Shown: positions 1 to 8,729 of the stretch, piece by piece
Layout of the letters: every line of letters begins with the position of its first letter
Numbering within the stretch: the stretch's first letter is position 1
NCBI GenBank assembly: GCA_016709335.1
Contig: JADJNC010000018.1
Span: 24,037 to 88,036 of the forward strand
Direction: 5' to 3'
DNA length: 64,000 bases
From: Candidatus Propionivibrio dominans
GTDB taxonomy: Bacteria > Pseudomonadota > Gammaproteobacteria > Burkholderiales > Rhodocyclaceae
The notes under the pieces: model-generated
What the model saw: only the letters and a program-made list of their open reading frames with translations
Told to the model about the DNA's origin: nothing
Databases searched by the model: none
Position numbers and translations under genes: made by a program

Positions 1-2
1 CA

Positions 3-386
3 ATCCCGGGTGGTGTTTGCGAATTCGATTTGCCCTCCTACCACTACTGGCGGCACCAGACAGCCGATGTACGCCGCGAGGCACTGCTTGCCTGGCTCAG
101 GCCTTTCATGCCCTTGCGTAGCGGACTGGCGATCGTGCTCAGGCTGTTGCGCAGTAGCGGACGCATGGAACATCAGGTGGCCGAAGGCGGTTCTTTCCAG
201 TTGATGCTGGGTGGAATCGGCGCACAGATGGTGCGTGTTTCGCTCAACAAACAGGTGGCGTTTGTTCCTGAAATCAGCGCCAACAAGTATGCGCTGAACA
301 TCCGTTTTACCTGTCCCGACTACGATCATCGATCGCCTCAAGCCGAGACGGATGTTGCGTTTGACATGCTCTTCTGCACCCTCTGA
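3..386 (+). CDS. zapD: Cell division protein ZapD, C-terminal part (cut by window start)
   Basis: Open frame runs in from the window edge and ends at a TGA at 384-386; about 127 residues are visible. The segment with the VLRLLR helix, the [12 protein letters not shown] motif and the ending [14 protein letters not shown] matches the C-terminal half of ZapD (DUF1342), which cross-links FtsZ filaments in the cytoplasm. The start lies outside the window, so the annotated codon at 30 is not a true start. The stop overlaps the yacG start (ATGA-type), the usual zapD-yacG pairing, which supports co-transcription and the assignment. Confidence 0.85.
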   Translation: MPGGVCEFDLPSYHYWRHQTADVRREALLAWLRPFMPLRSGLAIVLRLLRSSGRMEHQVAEGGSFQLMLGGIGAQMVRVSLNKQVAFVPEISANKYALNIRFTCPDYDHRSPQAETDVAFDMLFCTL

Positions 387-580
387 TGTCCAGGGGTGTG
401 ACCAGGGTGCGCTGCCCGCAATGCGGCGTCGAGTCGGAATGGAATGCAGCCAACCCCTTTCGCCCGTTCTGCTCGGAACGCTGCAAGCTGATTGATCTCG
501 GCGCCTGGGCATCCGAATCCTATCGGGTGCCGGTACAGGAAACGAAAGACCCGCTGTCCGCACCCCCTCCCGACGAATAG
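386..580 (+). CDS. yacG: DNA gyrase inhibitor / zinc-binding protein YacG
   Basis: A 64-residue protein with a treble-clef zinc site: CPQC near residues 10-13 and CSERC near residues 29-33, followed by the family signature [11 protein letters not shown]. YacG of E. coli binds GyrB and inhibits gyrase. Length is typical of the family. The ATG overlaps the zapD stop codon, implying translational coupling. Followed by 200 bases with two repeat elements and no gene. Confidence 0.9.
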   Translation: MSRGVTRVRCPQCGVESEWNAANPFRPFCSERCKLIDLGAWASESYRVPVQETKDPLSAPPPDE

Positions 581-636
581 TTCATCGTGCGTTTCCTGTC
601 GGTGGTCAACATGGAACTGACAATCTTCGGACGCGG

Positions 637-706
637 CATACACTGGCGTCGGGTTTTGCTGCGAAGCAAATCCTCCTGGGGGACGCTCCGCTAACCCGAC
701 CTACTC
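637..706 (+). repeat. Dispersed intergenic repeat, family A, copy 1
   Basis: The stretch beginning CACTGGCGTCGGGTTTTGCT and ending CGCTAACCCGACCTAC recurs at 18571-18685 (reverse and partly doubled) and at 32573-32648. The ends GTCGGGTT and AACCCGAC form an inverted pair, so a transcript could fold. It lies in the non-coding gap after yacG. Nothing else is visible in this gap except the short REP-like hairpin next to it. Confidence 0.75.
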
Positions 707-717
707 AAACTCCAACC

Positions 718-748
718 CCTGGATTCCGGCCTTCGCCGGAATGACGAC
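718..748. repeat. REP-like hairpin, family C, copy 1
   Basis: The inverted pair ATTCCGGC and GCCGGAAT around a short loop is the common betaproteobacterial extragenic palindrome. Related copies are present at about 17722, 23798, 38752, 40315, 52043 and 60572 in this window, all between genes. It lies between the convergent genes yacG and nudix-thiE and may act in transcription termination. Confidence 0.75.
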
Positions 749-784
749 GTAGGGGTTTTCAGCCGCTTGCGATTCCAAAGGCAT

Positions 785-1747
785 TCATGCAATCGACCTG
801 GGGTTCCAGCCGCGCATCAGGGCAATACCGTGCGCGCCTCGCTCCCTTGCCGTATCGAGCATCTCCGGCTGCATACCGCCGAGCGCATAGACCGGAAGCG
901 GTGAGCGCTCGATCAAGCGCGCAAACTCATCCCAGCCCATACCTTGGGCTCCCGGATGGCTCGCCGTCGGCAAGACCGGGCTGAGCACGGCGAAGTCAAG
1001 TTCCAGCGCAGCCGCATGTGCCAGTTCCTGCGCCGAGTGACACGAGGCGCCAACGCGGTCGAATGCCGGGCGGCGGGTGAGTTGCATGAGCCGGCCGGAC
1101 GACAGGTGCAGGCCGTGTGCGCCAACTTCGCGCGCCAGGACTTCGTCATCGTTGATCAGCACGCAAGCGCCGGCATGTTGGTTTGCCAGCGTCATCACGC
1201 GTCGGGCCAGGTCAAGGCGCTGCGCCGGCGGCAGCGTCTTGTCGCGCACCTGGATCAGGCGCAGCCTGCCTGCCAGTGCGCACTCCAGTTTCGCCAGCTC
1301 GGCATCGATGCCGTTCCCGGCGGCGTTGCTCAGCGCGTAGATCGATGGCAGTTCGAGCGCGCGCAGGATCGGGCCGTTGGCCGGCAGAATCGGGGCAACG
1401 GGTGCGCTGTCGCCGGCCTTCATCCAGACCAGGCCGCTGTGCTCGATCGGTGCAATCTGCCCATGCCAGGACGATACGCGGAAGAACTTCAGGCGGACAC
1501 TGGCGTGCGGGTAGGTATACGCGCACGACAGCCACGGCCATGCGCAGTCGACGCCGACGCCCAGTTCTTCCTGCAGTTCGCGCACCAGCGCCTGGCGCAG
1601 GGTTTCGCCCGGCTCGACCTTGCCGCCGGGAAACTCCCAGTAACCGGCATAGGCCTTTCCCTGCGGGCGCTGGGCGAGCAGGAATTCGCTGCCACCTTCA
1701 AGGTCGCGCAACAGTATGGCCGCCGCGACTTCGACCACCCTGGTCAT
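785..1747 (-). CDS. Nudix hydrolase (MutT-like) fused to a thiamine-phosphate-synthase-like domain
   Basis: 320 residues, two domains. Residues about 1-130 hold a complete Nudix box (GG-x5-E-x7-REL-x-EELG, about residues 41-63), expected to hydrolyse 8-oxo-dGTP-type nucleotides. Residues about 135-320 form a ThiE/TenI-like TIM barrel with the IQVRDK, NDD and GAHGLHLSS segments. This MutT-ThiE fusion is common in proteobacteria; the ThiE-like half may not make thiamine phosphate. The start ATG overlaps the stop of the upstream ATPase gene (ATGA at 1744-1747), so the two are probably co-translated. Confidence 0.85.
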   Translation of the reverse strand: MTRVVEVAAAILLRDLEGGSEFLLAQRPQGKAYAGYWEFPGGKVEPGETLRQALVRELQEELGVGVDCAWPWLSCAYTYPHASVRLKFFRVSSWHGQIAPIEHSGLVWMKAGDSAPVAPILPANGPILRALELPSIYALSNAAGNGIDAELAKLECALAGRLRLIQVRDKTLPPAQRLDLARRVMTLANQHAGACVLINDDEVLAREVGAHGLHLSSGRLMQLTRRPAFDRVGASCHSAQELAHAAALELDFAVLSPVLPTASHPGAQGMGWDEFARLIERSPLPVYALGGMQPEMLDTARERGAHGIALMRGWNPRSIA

Positions 1748-2640
1748 TTGCCGCGCTTTACCCTGGCCGGGGCGTGCGTACCGGCCCAGTCCTTGGCGAA
1801 CTGCCAGGCCACACGCCCGCTGCGCGAGCCGCGCAGCAGCGCCCAGTTGAGCGCATCGCGTTCGGCACCGGAGATTTCCCTGGCGCTACAACCGAATGAT
1901 TTCAGCCAGTGCGCGACGATGTTCAGGTAAGCCTCCTGATCGAAGGGATAGAAGGAAAGCCAGAGGCCGAAGCGCTCTGAAAGCGATATTTTTTCCTCGA
2001 CCGCTTCGCCGGGGTGGATTTCTTCGCCGACCCGCTTGCTTTCGAGGTTTTCCTCGAAATATTCCGGCATCAGGTGACGGCGGTTCGAAGTGGCGTAAAT
2101 CAGCACATTGTCCGGTGCCGAGGACATCGAGCCGTCGAGGACGACTTTCAGCGCCTTGAAAGTGGCATCCCCGGCGTCGAAAGACAGATCGTCGCAGAAA
2201 ATGATGAAGCGCTCCGGCCGCCCCTCGACCAGCTCGACGATGTCGGGCAGGTCGATCAGCTCGCCTTTCTCGACTTCGATGACACGCAGGCCCTGGGGCG
2301 CATATTCGTTGAGCAGCGCCTTGATCAGCGAGGACTTGCCCGAGCCGCGCGCTCCGGTGAGCAGCACGTTGTTGGCCGGCTGCGCGGAGATGAACTGCCG
2401 CGTGTTGATGTCGATGCGCGTTTTCTGATCGTCGATGTCGTGCAGATCGCGCAGTCGGATCGTCGATGGCCGGGTGATCGCCTGCAGAAACCCTGAATTG
2501 CCGCGCTTGCGCCAGCGAAAGGCCACCGCGCTGTTCCAGTCCGGCGCGGGCGAGGCGGGCGGCAACAGCGGCTCGATACGTTCGAGCAGCTTTTCGGCGC
2601 GGCAAAGAAAACGGGCAAGTTGTTCGGTCGGGTCGTTCAT
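1744..2640 (-). CDS. DUF815 AAA-type ATP-binding protein
   Basis: 298 residues from the ATG at 2640, chosen because upstream in-frame codons run into the divergent promoter region and the sequence MNDPTEQL fits the family start. Walker A GARGSGKSS is near residue 96 and a Walker B-like FIIFCDDLS follows. This is the DUF815 P-loop family; its function is not established. Its stop overlaps the start of the Nudix-ThiE gene, an arrangement often seen in this family's neighbourhood. It is divergent from mltA with about 50 bases between starts. Confidence 0.8.
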   Translation of the reverse strand: MNDPTEQLARFLCRAEKLLERIEPLLPPASPAPDWNSAVAFRWRKRGNSGFLQAITRPSTIRLRDLHDIDDQKTRIDINTRQFISAQPANNVLLTGARGSGKSSLIKALLNEYAPQGLRVIEVEKGELIDLPDIVELVEGRPERFIIFCDDLSFDAGDATFKALKVVLDGSMSSAPDNVLIYATSNRRHLMPEYFEENLESKRVGEEIHPGEAVEEKISLSERFGLWLSFYPFDQEAYLNIVAHWLKSFGCSAREISGAERDALNWALLRGSRSGRVAWQFAKDWAGTHAPARVKRGK

Positions 2641-2690
2641 CGGGGCGGTATACTTCGCAAGTTTCAAAACCCCTGCACTGTAGCCAAACC

Positions 2691-4043
2691 ATGCGCAAAA
2701 GCCAAACAAACCCCCGGATCATGAAATCTTCCATCGCACAGTCACCCCGTCACGGAGGCAGCGCAAAGCCAGCCGCCCTGGCTCAACCCAGGGACCGGCC
2801 TGCCCCTCCCCGTATTTCCTTTGCGTCATCCTTGCGCGCTTTGCGGCTCTGCGGTGGATTTTTTTTCGCCGTACTGCTTGCCGCCTGCTCCACGGTCAAG
2901 CCCCCCCCGGCAGCGGCCTGCCCGGCCTGTGCCGTTTGCCCGCAGTGCCCGGCACCAACCTCGGCACAGCCGCCGCCGGCCAAACCGATGCAGGCAGCGC
3001 GCTGGAGCGATCTGCCCGGCTGGGCCGACGACGATCTTACGGCCGCCTGGCCGGCCTTCCTGCACTCCTGCCGGGCCCTGGCGAGCAAGCCGCAATGGCT
3101 GCTCTGGCGCGCCGCCTGTGAAGACGCGAAGGGGCTGGCGGCCAATGACAGCGCCGCCTTGCGCCGCTTCTTCGAGTCGCGTTTCGAGCCCTATCTGCTG
3201 ACCAACCCGGACGCGACGACGAGCGGCATGGTGACCGGCTATTACGAACCGCTGCTGCGCGGTTCGCGCACGCGCAACGCGACCTTCTCGCAAGCGGTGC
3301 TCGGCGTGCCGCCTGACCTGCTGACCATCGAACTGGCCGATGTCTTTCCGGACCTGAAAAACATGCGTTTGCGCGGCCGCCTGCAGGGCAACAAGGTCAT
3401 TCCCTATTATCCCCGTGCCGAGATTGTCGCCAGGGAAAGGGACTTTTCTGACCGCGTGCTGCTCTGGGTGGATGACGCCGTCGAACTCTTTTTCCTGCAG
3501 ATTCAGGGTTCGGGTCGAGTCAGGCTGCCCGACGGCCGCATGGTACGCATAAGTTACGCCGACCAGAATGGGCACCCCTATCAATCGGTGGGCCGTGTGC
3601 TGATCGAGCGCGGCGAACTCAAACCCGAACAGGCCTCGATGCAGGGCATCCAGGCCTGGGCGCGCGCCAACCCGGACAAACTGGACGAGCTGCTCAACAC
3701 CAATCCGAGCTACGTGTTCTTTCGCGAACTGCCGGCCAAGGCCAATGACAATGAGGGCCCGCCGGGCGCCCTCGGTGTGCCGCTGACCGCCGAGCGCAGC
3801 ATCGCCGTCGATCCGCGTCATGTGCCTCTTGGCGCACCGGTGTTTCTGTCGACGACACAGCCGAATTCCACCAGGCCCTTGCGCCGGCTGATGCTGGCGC
3901 AGGATACCGGTGGTGCGATCCGCGGCGTCGTTCGCGCCGATTTCTTCTGGGGTTTTGGCGCCGAAGCCGGCAGTCAGGCCGGACGAATGAAGCAGCAAGG
4001 GCAGATGTGGGTGCTGCTTCCGCCCGGTGCCGCACCAAAATAG
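2691..4043 (+). CDS. mltA: Membrane-bound lytic murein transglycosylase A (MltA), lipoprotein
   Basis: Cleaves peptidoglycan glycan strands with formation of 1,6-anhydromuropeptides, anchored in the outer membrane. A lipobox LLAAC follows a hydrophobic stretch near residues 55-65, then a Cys/Pro-rich linker (CPACAVCPQC). The MltA domain contains MVTGYYEP, and the C-terminal 3D domain has QDTGGAIRG and RADFFWG with the expected Asp residues. The start is uncertain: ATG at 2691 or 2721 gives an unusually long N-region before the signal helix, and a TTG nearer the hydrophobic stretch is possible. No clear ribosome site precedes either ATG. Confidence 0.88.
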   Translation: MRKSQTNPRIMKSSIAQSPRHGGSAKPAALAQPRDRPAPPRISFASSLRALRLCGGFFFAVLLAACSTVKPPPAAACPACAVCPQCPAPTSAQPPPAKPMQAARWSDLPGWADDDLTAAWPAFLHSCRALASKPQWLLWRAACEDAKGLAANDSAALRRFFESRFEPYLLTNPDATTSGMVTGYYEPLLRGSRTRNATFSQAVLGVPPDLLTIELADVFPDLKNMRLRGRLQGNKVIPYYPRAEIVARERDFSDRVLLWVDDAVELFFLQIQGSGRVRLPDGRMVRISYADQNGHPYQSVGRVLIERGELKPEQASMQGIQAWARANPDKLDELLNTNPSYVFFRELPAKANDNEGPPGALGVPLTAERSIAVDPRHVPLGAPVFLSTTQPNSTRPLRRLMLAQDTGGAIRGVVRADFFWGFGAEAGSQAGRMKQQGQMWVLLPPGAAPK

Positions 4044-4071
4044 ACCAGGTAAAACGACGTGCACCGAAGTC

Positions 4072-4117
4072 GATCCATTGTGGTGCGCGAAAAAGTCGTT
4101 CCGAACTGTATTGGTGC
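4072..4117 (+). promoter_or_regulatory. Two NtrC-binding-like sites upstream of the ammonium transporter
   Basis: Positions 4103-4117 read GAACTGTATTGGTGC, 13 of 15 matches to the enteric NtrC site GCACTATATTGGTGC. A weaker second copy lies at 4072-4086 (GATCCATTGTGGTGC, 10 of 15). They are 31 bases apart, three helical turns, and lie about 80-120 bases upstream of the start predicted by the sigma54 box. That is the normal enhancer geometry for NtrC. Confidence 0.75.
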
Positions 4118-4170
4118 GCAATAGTCAGCATATTATTTGTAAGTTATTGAATAAATAACAAATACAAAAT

Positions 4171-4186
4171 TGGAACAAAACTTGCA
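4171..4186 (+). promoter_or_regulatory. Sigma54 (-24/-12) promoter of the ammonium transporter gene
   Basis: TGGAACAAAACTTGCA has the invariant GG and GC separated by exactly 10 bases and close agreement with TGGCAC-N5-TTGCA. It lies 34 bases upstream of the amtB start codon in an AT-rich gap. With the NtrC-like sites upstream it predicts nitrogen-limitation control. Confidence 0.85.
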
Positions 4187-4219
4187 TCCGTGCCCCCGAT
4201 AAAATTTCAGGGGGAAAAC

Positions 4220-5422
4220 ATGGAAGCGCTCAAATCAGGGAGTGACGTACTCTTCATTCTGCTCGGCGGGATCATGGTGCTGGCCATGCATTCGGGCTTT
4301 GCCTTTCTCGAACTCGGAACGGTACGCAAGAAAAACCAGGTGAACGCACTGGTCAAGATTCTTGTCGACTTCTCGGTATCGACCATAGCCTATTTCTTTA
4401 TCGGTTTTACCGTCGCTTACGGCGTCAATTTTTTTGCGGGCGCCGAAACGCTGATGCAGAAGAGCGGCTACGAACTGACCCGTTTCTTCTTTCTGCTCAC
4501 CTTTGCCGCGGCCATTCCGGCCATCATCTCCGGCGGTATCGCCGAGCGTGCCCGCTTCAATCCGCAACTGATCGCCACCTTCCTGATTGTTGCCTTCATC
4601 TACCCCTTCTTCGAGGGCATCGCCTGGAATCAGGCCTTTGGCATCCAGGCCTGGCTGAAGGCCACATTCGGCGAAGAATTCCACGACTTTGCCGGTTCGG
4701 TGGTGGTGCATGCCATGGGTGGCTGGATCGCGCTGCCCGCCGTCTTGCTGCTCGGCGCACGCCACGGACGTTACACCAGGGATGGCCAGATTTCGGCGCA
4801 TCCGCCGTCATCGATCCCTTTCCTGGCACTCGGCGCGTGGATACTCACGGTCGGCTGGTTCGGCTTCAACGTCATGAGCGCACAAACGCTCGAAAAGATT
4901 TCCGGCCTGGTGGCGATCAACTCGCTGATGGCCATGGTCGGCGGTACGCTGGTGGCGCTGGTGCTCGGCAAGAACGACCCCGGCTTCGTGCATAACGGCC
5001 CGCTCGCCGGACTGGTCGCCGTGTGTGCTGGTTCCGACGTCATGCATCCGATGGGCGCGCTGCTTGTCGGTGGTTTTGCCGGCGGCCTGTTCGTCGTGAT
5101 GTTCACGCTGACCCAGAACCGCTGGAAGATCGACGATGTGCTGGGTGTCTGGCCGCTGCACGGTCTGTGCGGCGCCTGGGGCGGTATCGCCGCCGGCATC
5201 TTCGGGCAAAAGGCGCTGGGCGGTGTCGGCGGCGTGGCCTTCATGCCGCAGTTGATCATGACCGGCCTGGCGATTGCCATAGCGCTGACCGGCAGTTTCG
5301 TCATTTACAGCGTGCTCAAGGCGACGCTGGGCCTGCGCCTTGACCGGGAAGAGGAATTTGACGGTGCCGACCTGTCGATCCACAAGATTACGGCGACGCC
5401 GGAGCGCGAGTCGAACTGGTAA
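4220..5422 (+). CDS. amtB: Ammonium transporter (Amt/MEP family)
   Basis: 400-residue polytopic membrane protein that conducts NH3/NH4+. The start ATG at 4220 has a strong purine-rich ribosome site (GGGGGAAAA). The two pore histidines are in VVHAMGGW (about residue 162) and PLHGLCGAWGG (about 312), and the family segments HSGFAFLELG and SGGIAERARF are present. No cleavable signal peptide is evident, and no glnK lies next to it, which is unusual because amtB is normally paired with a PII gene. The NtrC/sigma54 promoter indicates induction on nitrogen limitation. Confidence 0.9.
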   Translation: MEALKSGSDVLFILLGGIMVLAMHSGFAFLELGTVRKKNQVNALVKILVDFSVSTIAYFFIGFTVAYGVNFFAGAETLMQKSGYELTRFFFLLTFAAAIPAIISGGIAERARFNPQLIATFLIVAFIYPFFEGIAWNQAFGIQAWLKATFGEEFHDFAGSVVVHAMGGWIALPAVLLLGARHGRYTRDGQISAHPPSSIPFLALGAWILTVGWFGFNVMSAQTLEKISGLVAINSLMAMVGGTLVALVLGKNDPGFVHNGPLAGLVAVCAGSDVMHPMGALLVGGFAGGLFVVMFTLTQNRWKIDDVLGVWPLHGLCGAWGGIAAGIFGQKALGGVGGVAFMPQLIMTGLAIAIALTGSFVIYSVLKATLGLRLDREEEFDGADLSIHKITATPERESNW

Positions 5423-5675
5423 TCGGGAATGATCGCGGCAGTTGGGAAAAATGCCGCAGAACTTCATTTATTTCATCCGGCTTCTTACTGACGGAACCTT
5501 AATGCCCCGCCAGGATACTGGCTTTAAACTCGCTGCACCCAAAACGATAACCCCGCTACACGCCAGTTCGTGGAGAACATCTTTTGTCTAGCAAAATCAC
5601 GCTAGTTTCAAGACTAAAAAGAAAGCCACCTGAAGTGGTCGGCAGGCACTTTGCTTCTTAACGTTGAGAACGTTA

Positions 5676-7022
5676 TCACTTTGAAAATTTGCGCTTGCGT
5701 CCCCAGAAAAGGCTCATCAAGGGTTTGACGCTGGCGCCGTGCAACACGATGGACAGTGTGATCACAACCAGCGTTAATTGTATGAGCTGAAAAGAAAGAG
5801 ACTCTGGCACGCCGTGCTGTATCACATACATCAAATAGTATAAAGAACCTATACCGCGTACACCGAACCAGCCGATCAAACCACGCATGCGCCACGGTGC
5901 GCCGCTACCCAGCATTCCCAGCAGCACACTGAGGGGCCGTACCACCAAGAACAGGAATAATGCGAAAAAAACCGCACGCCAACTCCACGAATCAATAAAC
6001 AGCATCCCCCCCACCATCAGAATCAGTAACACCTCCGACAATCGCTCCAGATGTTCCTTGAACACCAGCGAGCCTTCGCTGACGATTGCCGACGGCTCTG
6101 CAACGGCATTGGCCTGAATATCAACACCGGAAGTGGTTGCTGATTCCGGCGCACCCAAACTCGACGCCAGAATGACAGGTGCCTCTGTATTGTGTTTCAC
6201 GTCCTTGGCAAGACTTAGCTCGGTCTTATGGAGTGCGACTGCGGCAAAAAACACGGCCAGAAAACCCCAGGCATCGATCAGCACACTAAGGCCATACACC
6301 ACGCCGATCAGACCCAGCCCGAGAAAATCATCCATCAGTTCTCGACTCTGGTGCTGGCCGCGTATCTTCCAGATCAGCCGCGCCAACAGATTGCCGGATA
6401 TCACGCCCAAGGCGATACCAGCCAGCGTGGCCCACAATACGTCCAGTAAAATCCAGCGCATACCGCTTTCACCGAGGTCATGCAAACCCAGCAGTCCCAA
6501 ACCCAGCATCACAAAGGGAAAAGCGCTGCCATCGTTCATTCCGGCTTCGCAGGTCAGGTTAAAACGCAGTTGATCGTTGTCGCCAGGATGGCGAATCTGC
6601 ACATCGGTTGCCAGAACCGGGTCGGTCGGCGCGACGATGGCACCCAGCAATATGCATGCGCCCAGCGGCAAATCAAGCAGGTAGTAGCTGAAGGCGGCAA
6701 CCAGCGCAACGCTTGCTGTCATCGACACCGTGGCCAGTAGTATGGGGTTACGCCATCGCTTGAAGCTGATCGACGCGGGCATTTTTACTCCGGCAGAAAA
6801 TAGCGATATCAAGACCGCAACTTCAGTCAGCACCTCCAGCAGTGCCGACTGCTTCAGCGGATTGAAGTGAAACACATTCAGTACGGTAGGCCCGACCAGC
6901 AAGCCCACAGAAAGATAAATGATGGCCGACGTGACCGGCAAAGGTTTAAGTATTGAAGTGGTCAGCGCCATGAAGAGCAGCAAACCACCAACCAGAAAAA
7001 ACCATAATGGAGTTGAGATCAT
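5676..7022 (-). CDS. Cation:proton antiporter, CPA1 (NhaP-like) family
   Basis: 448 residues with about 12 predicted membrane helices. The transport core has APTDPVLATD and CEAGMNDGSAFPF, the Asp-rich and E-x3-ND motifs of Na+(K+)/H+ antiporters. A hydrophilic insert near residues 285-325 separates the core from the last helices. It exchanges monovalent cations for protons across the inner membrane; ion specificity cannot be read from sequence. It is convergent with amtB across a 250-base gap in which no other gene is seen. Confidence 0.85.
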   Translation of the reverse strand: MISTPLWFFLVGGLLLFMALTTSILKPLPVTSAIIYLSVGLLVGPTVLNVFHFNPLKQSALLEVLTEVAVLISLFSAGVKMPASISFKRWRNPILLATVSMTASVALVAAFSYYLLDLPLGACILLGAIVAPTDPVLATDVQIRHPGDNDQLRFNLTCEAGMNDGSAFPFVMLGLGLLGLHDLGESGMRWILLDVLWATLAGIALGVISGNLLARLIWKIRGQHQSRELMDDFLGLGLIGVVYGLSVLIDAWGFLAVFFAAVALHKTELSLAKDVKHNTEAPVILASSLGAPESATTSGVDIQANAVAEPSAIVSEGSLVFKEHLERLSEVLLILMVGGMLFIDSWSWRAVFFALFLFLVVRPLSVLLGMLGSGAPWRMRGLIGWFGVRGIGSLYYLMYVIQHGVPESLSFQLIQLTLVVITLSIVLHGASVKPLMSLFWGRKRKFSK

Positions 7023-7311
7023 CCAGTCAGTCTAACGAGCTAATCAATGAGGGTCTGCATCACATTTGTATCCGCGAAATTGAATGCGATGCCAAACAAT
7101 GCAATATCACTAGCGTCGATCCGCCGACGCAGGGCAGGCGATTTGGACGAGAACGCGGAGTAATATCGGCGGATAAACCTGGTGGGACTTAATTGCCGCC
7201 CGGGCGGTTGATTGGGGGATTGTAAGGCCAATCCGATTAATATCAAACCGACGGCATAAGCCTTGGCATTATTGGGGCGAACGATAGGAAATCGTTTTCA
7301 AGGTCAATAAA

Positions 7312-7395
7312 ATGCATATCGCTTACGCTAGCAAACATAGGCAATTTGTGTTGGCGTTTGCTTTGCTTTTCGCGATGGATGCCAACGCGAAATAG
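7312..7395 (+). other. Micro-ORF resembling an isolated signal peptide (27 residues)
   Basis: ATG at 7312, with a weak AAGG 9 bases upstream, encodes a basic N-terminus, the hydrophobic run FVLAFALLFAM and an A-N-A cleavage-like end, then stops after one further residue. It could be the surviving signal peptide of a deleted exported protein or a genuine small peptide. It sits in the otherwise empty 396-base gap before the truncated hsdM, next to a perfect palindrome CTGGTGCACCAG (7402-7413). No family is recognised. Confidence 0.3.
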
Positions 7396-7418
7396 GCTCA
7401 TCTGGTGCACCAGTCTGA

Positions 7419-8729
7419 TTTCCAGAATCGCACCGCTTCCAGATTCCTGAAGCTTGCCACTGGAACGACGTACGCGCAGTCGCCACGAATGTCGGCAATG
7501 CGCTTCAGCGCGCCATGCGCGAGATCGAAAAGGCCAACCCCGACACCCTCTATGGCGTCTTTGGCGATGCGCAGTGGACCAACAAGGATCGACTGTCCGA
7601 TGCCCTGCTCAAGGATCTGGTAGAGCATTTCTCGCGTTTGCCACTCGGCAACAAAAATGTCACTTCCGACCTGCTTGGCGACGCCTACGAATACCTGATC
7701 AAGAAATTTGCCGACGCCACCAACAAGAAGGCGGGCGAGTTCTATACCCCGCGCAGCGTGGTGCGCTTGATGATCAGGATGCTCGACCCTAAAGAGGTGG
7801 AAACTCTCTACGACCCCGCCTGCGGCACGGGAGGCATGCTGCTCGCCGCTGTCCAGCACGTGAAGGAACGGCACGGTGACGTCAAACGCCTGTGGGGCAA
7901 ACTCTTCGGCCAGGAGAAGAACCTCACCACCTCGTCCATTGCCCGCATGAACCTGTTCCTGCACGGCATCGAAGACTTCCAGATCGTGCGCGGCGACACC
8001 CTGCGCAACCCGGCGTTCTTCGATGGCGACCGCCTGGCCAGCTTCGACTGCGTCATTGCCAATCCGCCGTTCTCACTGGAGAAGTGGGGCGAGGAACTGT
8101 GGGTCAACGATCCCTTTGGCCGCAACTTCGCCGGCCTGCCGCCTTCCAGCAGCGGCGACTTTGCCTGGGTGCAGCACATGGTCAAGTCGATGGCCGAGGG
8201 CACTGGGCGTATGGCCGTAGTGCTGCCGCAAGGGGCGTTGTTCCGCAAAGGAGCCGAAGGCGGCATTCGTCGGAAATTGCTTGAGATGGATCTGGTTGAG
8301 GCGGTCATCGGCCTGGCGCCTAATCTGTTCTACGGTACCGGCCTCGCCGCCTGCATCCTGGTGCTGCGCAAGAAGAAATCCGCCCAGCGGCGCAAGAAGG
8401 TCATGATCGCCGACGCCTCGCGCCTGTTCCGGCGTGGCCGGGCACAGAATTACCTGGAGCCGGAGCATGCGCTCGAAATCCAGAGGTGGTTCGAGAAGTT
8501 CGAAGATGCTCAGTTGGCAAACTCGGATGCCGTGCGCATCGTCAGCCTCGACGAGATCAAGGCCGAGGACTGGACACTGAATATTTCACGCTACGTGCTG
8601 CCGCCTTTGCAGGAGGATATTCCACCCTTGCCGGAAGCCATCGCTGCCTTCAAGGATGCACTCACCCGCTGCCGCGAAGCCGAGGATCGCCTCGCCAAAG
8701 TGATGACCGAGGGAGGCTGGCTGCAATGA
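7419..8729 (+). pseudogene. Type I restriction-modification methyltransferase HsdM, 5'-truncated (copy 1)
   Basis: Homologous coding sequence begins directly after an in-frame TGA at 7416-7418 with HRFQIPEACHW, which corresponds to roughly residue 75 onward of the intact neighbour. The N-terminal helical domain (M-ARITQQELES... in copy 2) is missing. The rest is intact: SAM-binding DPACGTGGM, catalytic NPPF and the C-terminal region. An internal ATG at 7515 could give a 404-residue protein lacking that domain. Its TGA overlaps the copy-2 start (ATGA at 8726), so the two hsdM genes were a translationally coupled tandem pair. Confidence 0.85.

Noticed and set aside
944..1930. Long open frame on the plus strand (328 codons)
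   Set aside because: It is the antisense shadow of the Nudix-ThiE and DUF815 genes, with Arg/Gln/Ala-rich text typical of opposite-frame reading in GC-rich DNA.
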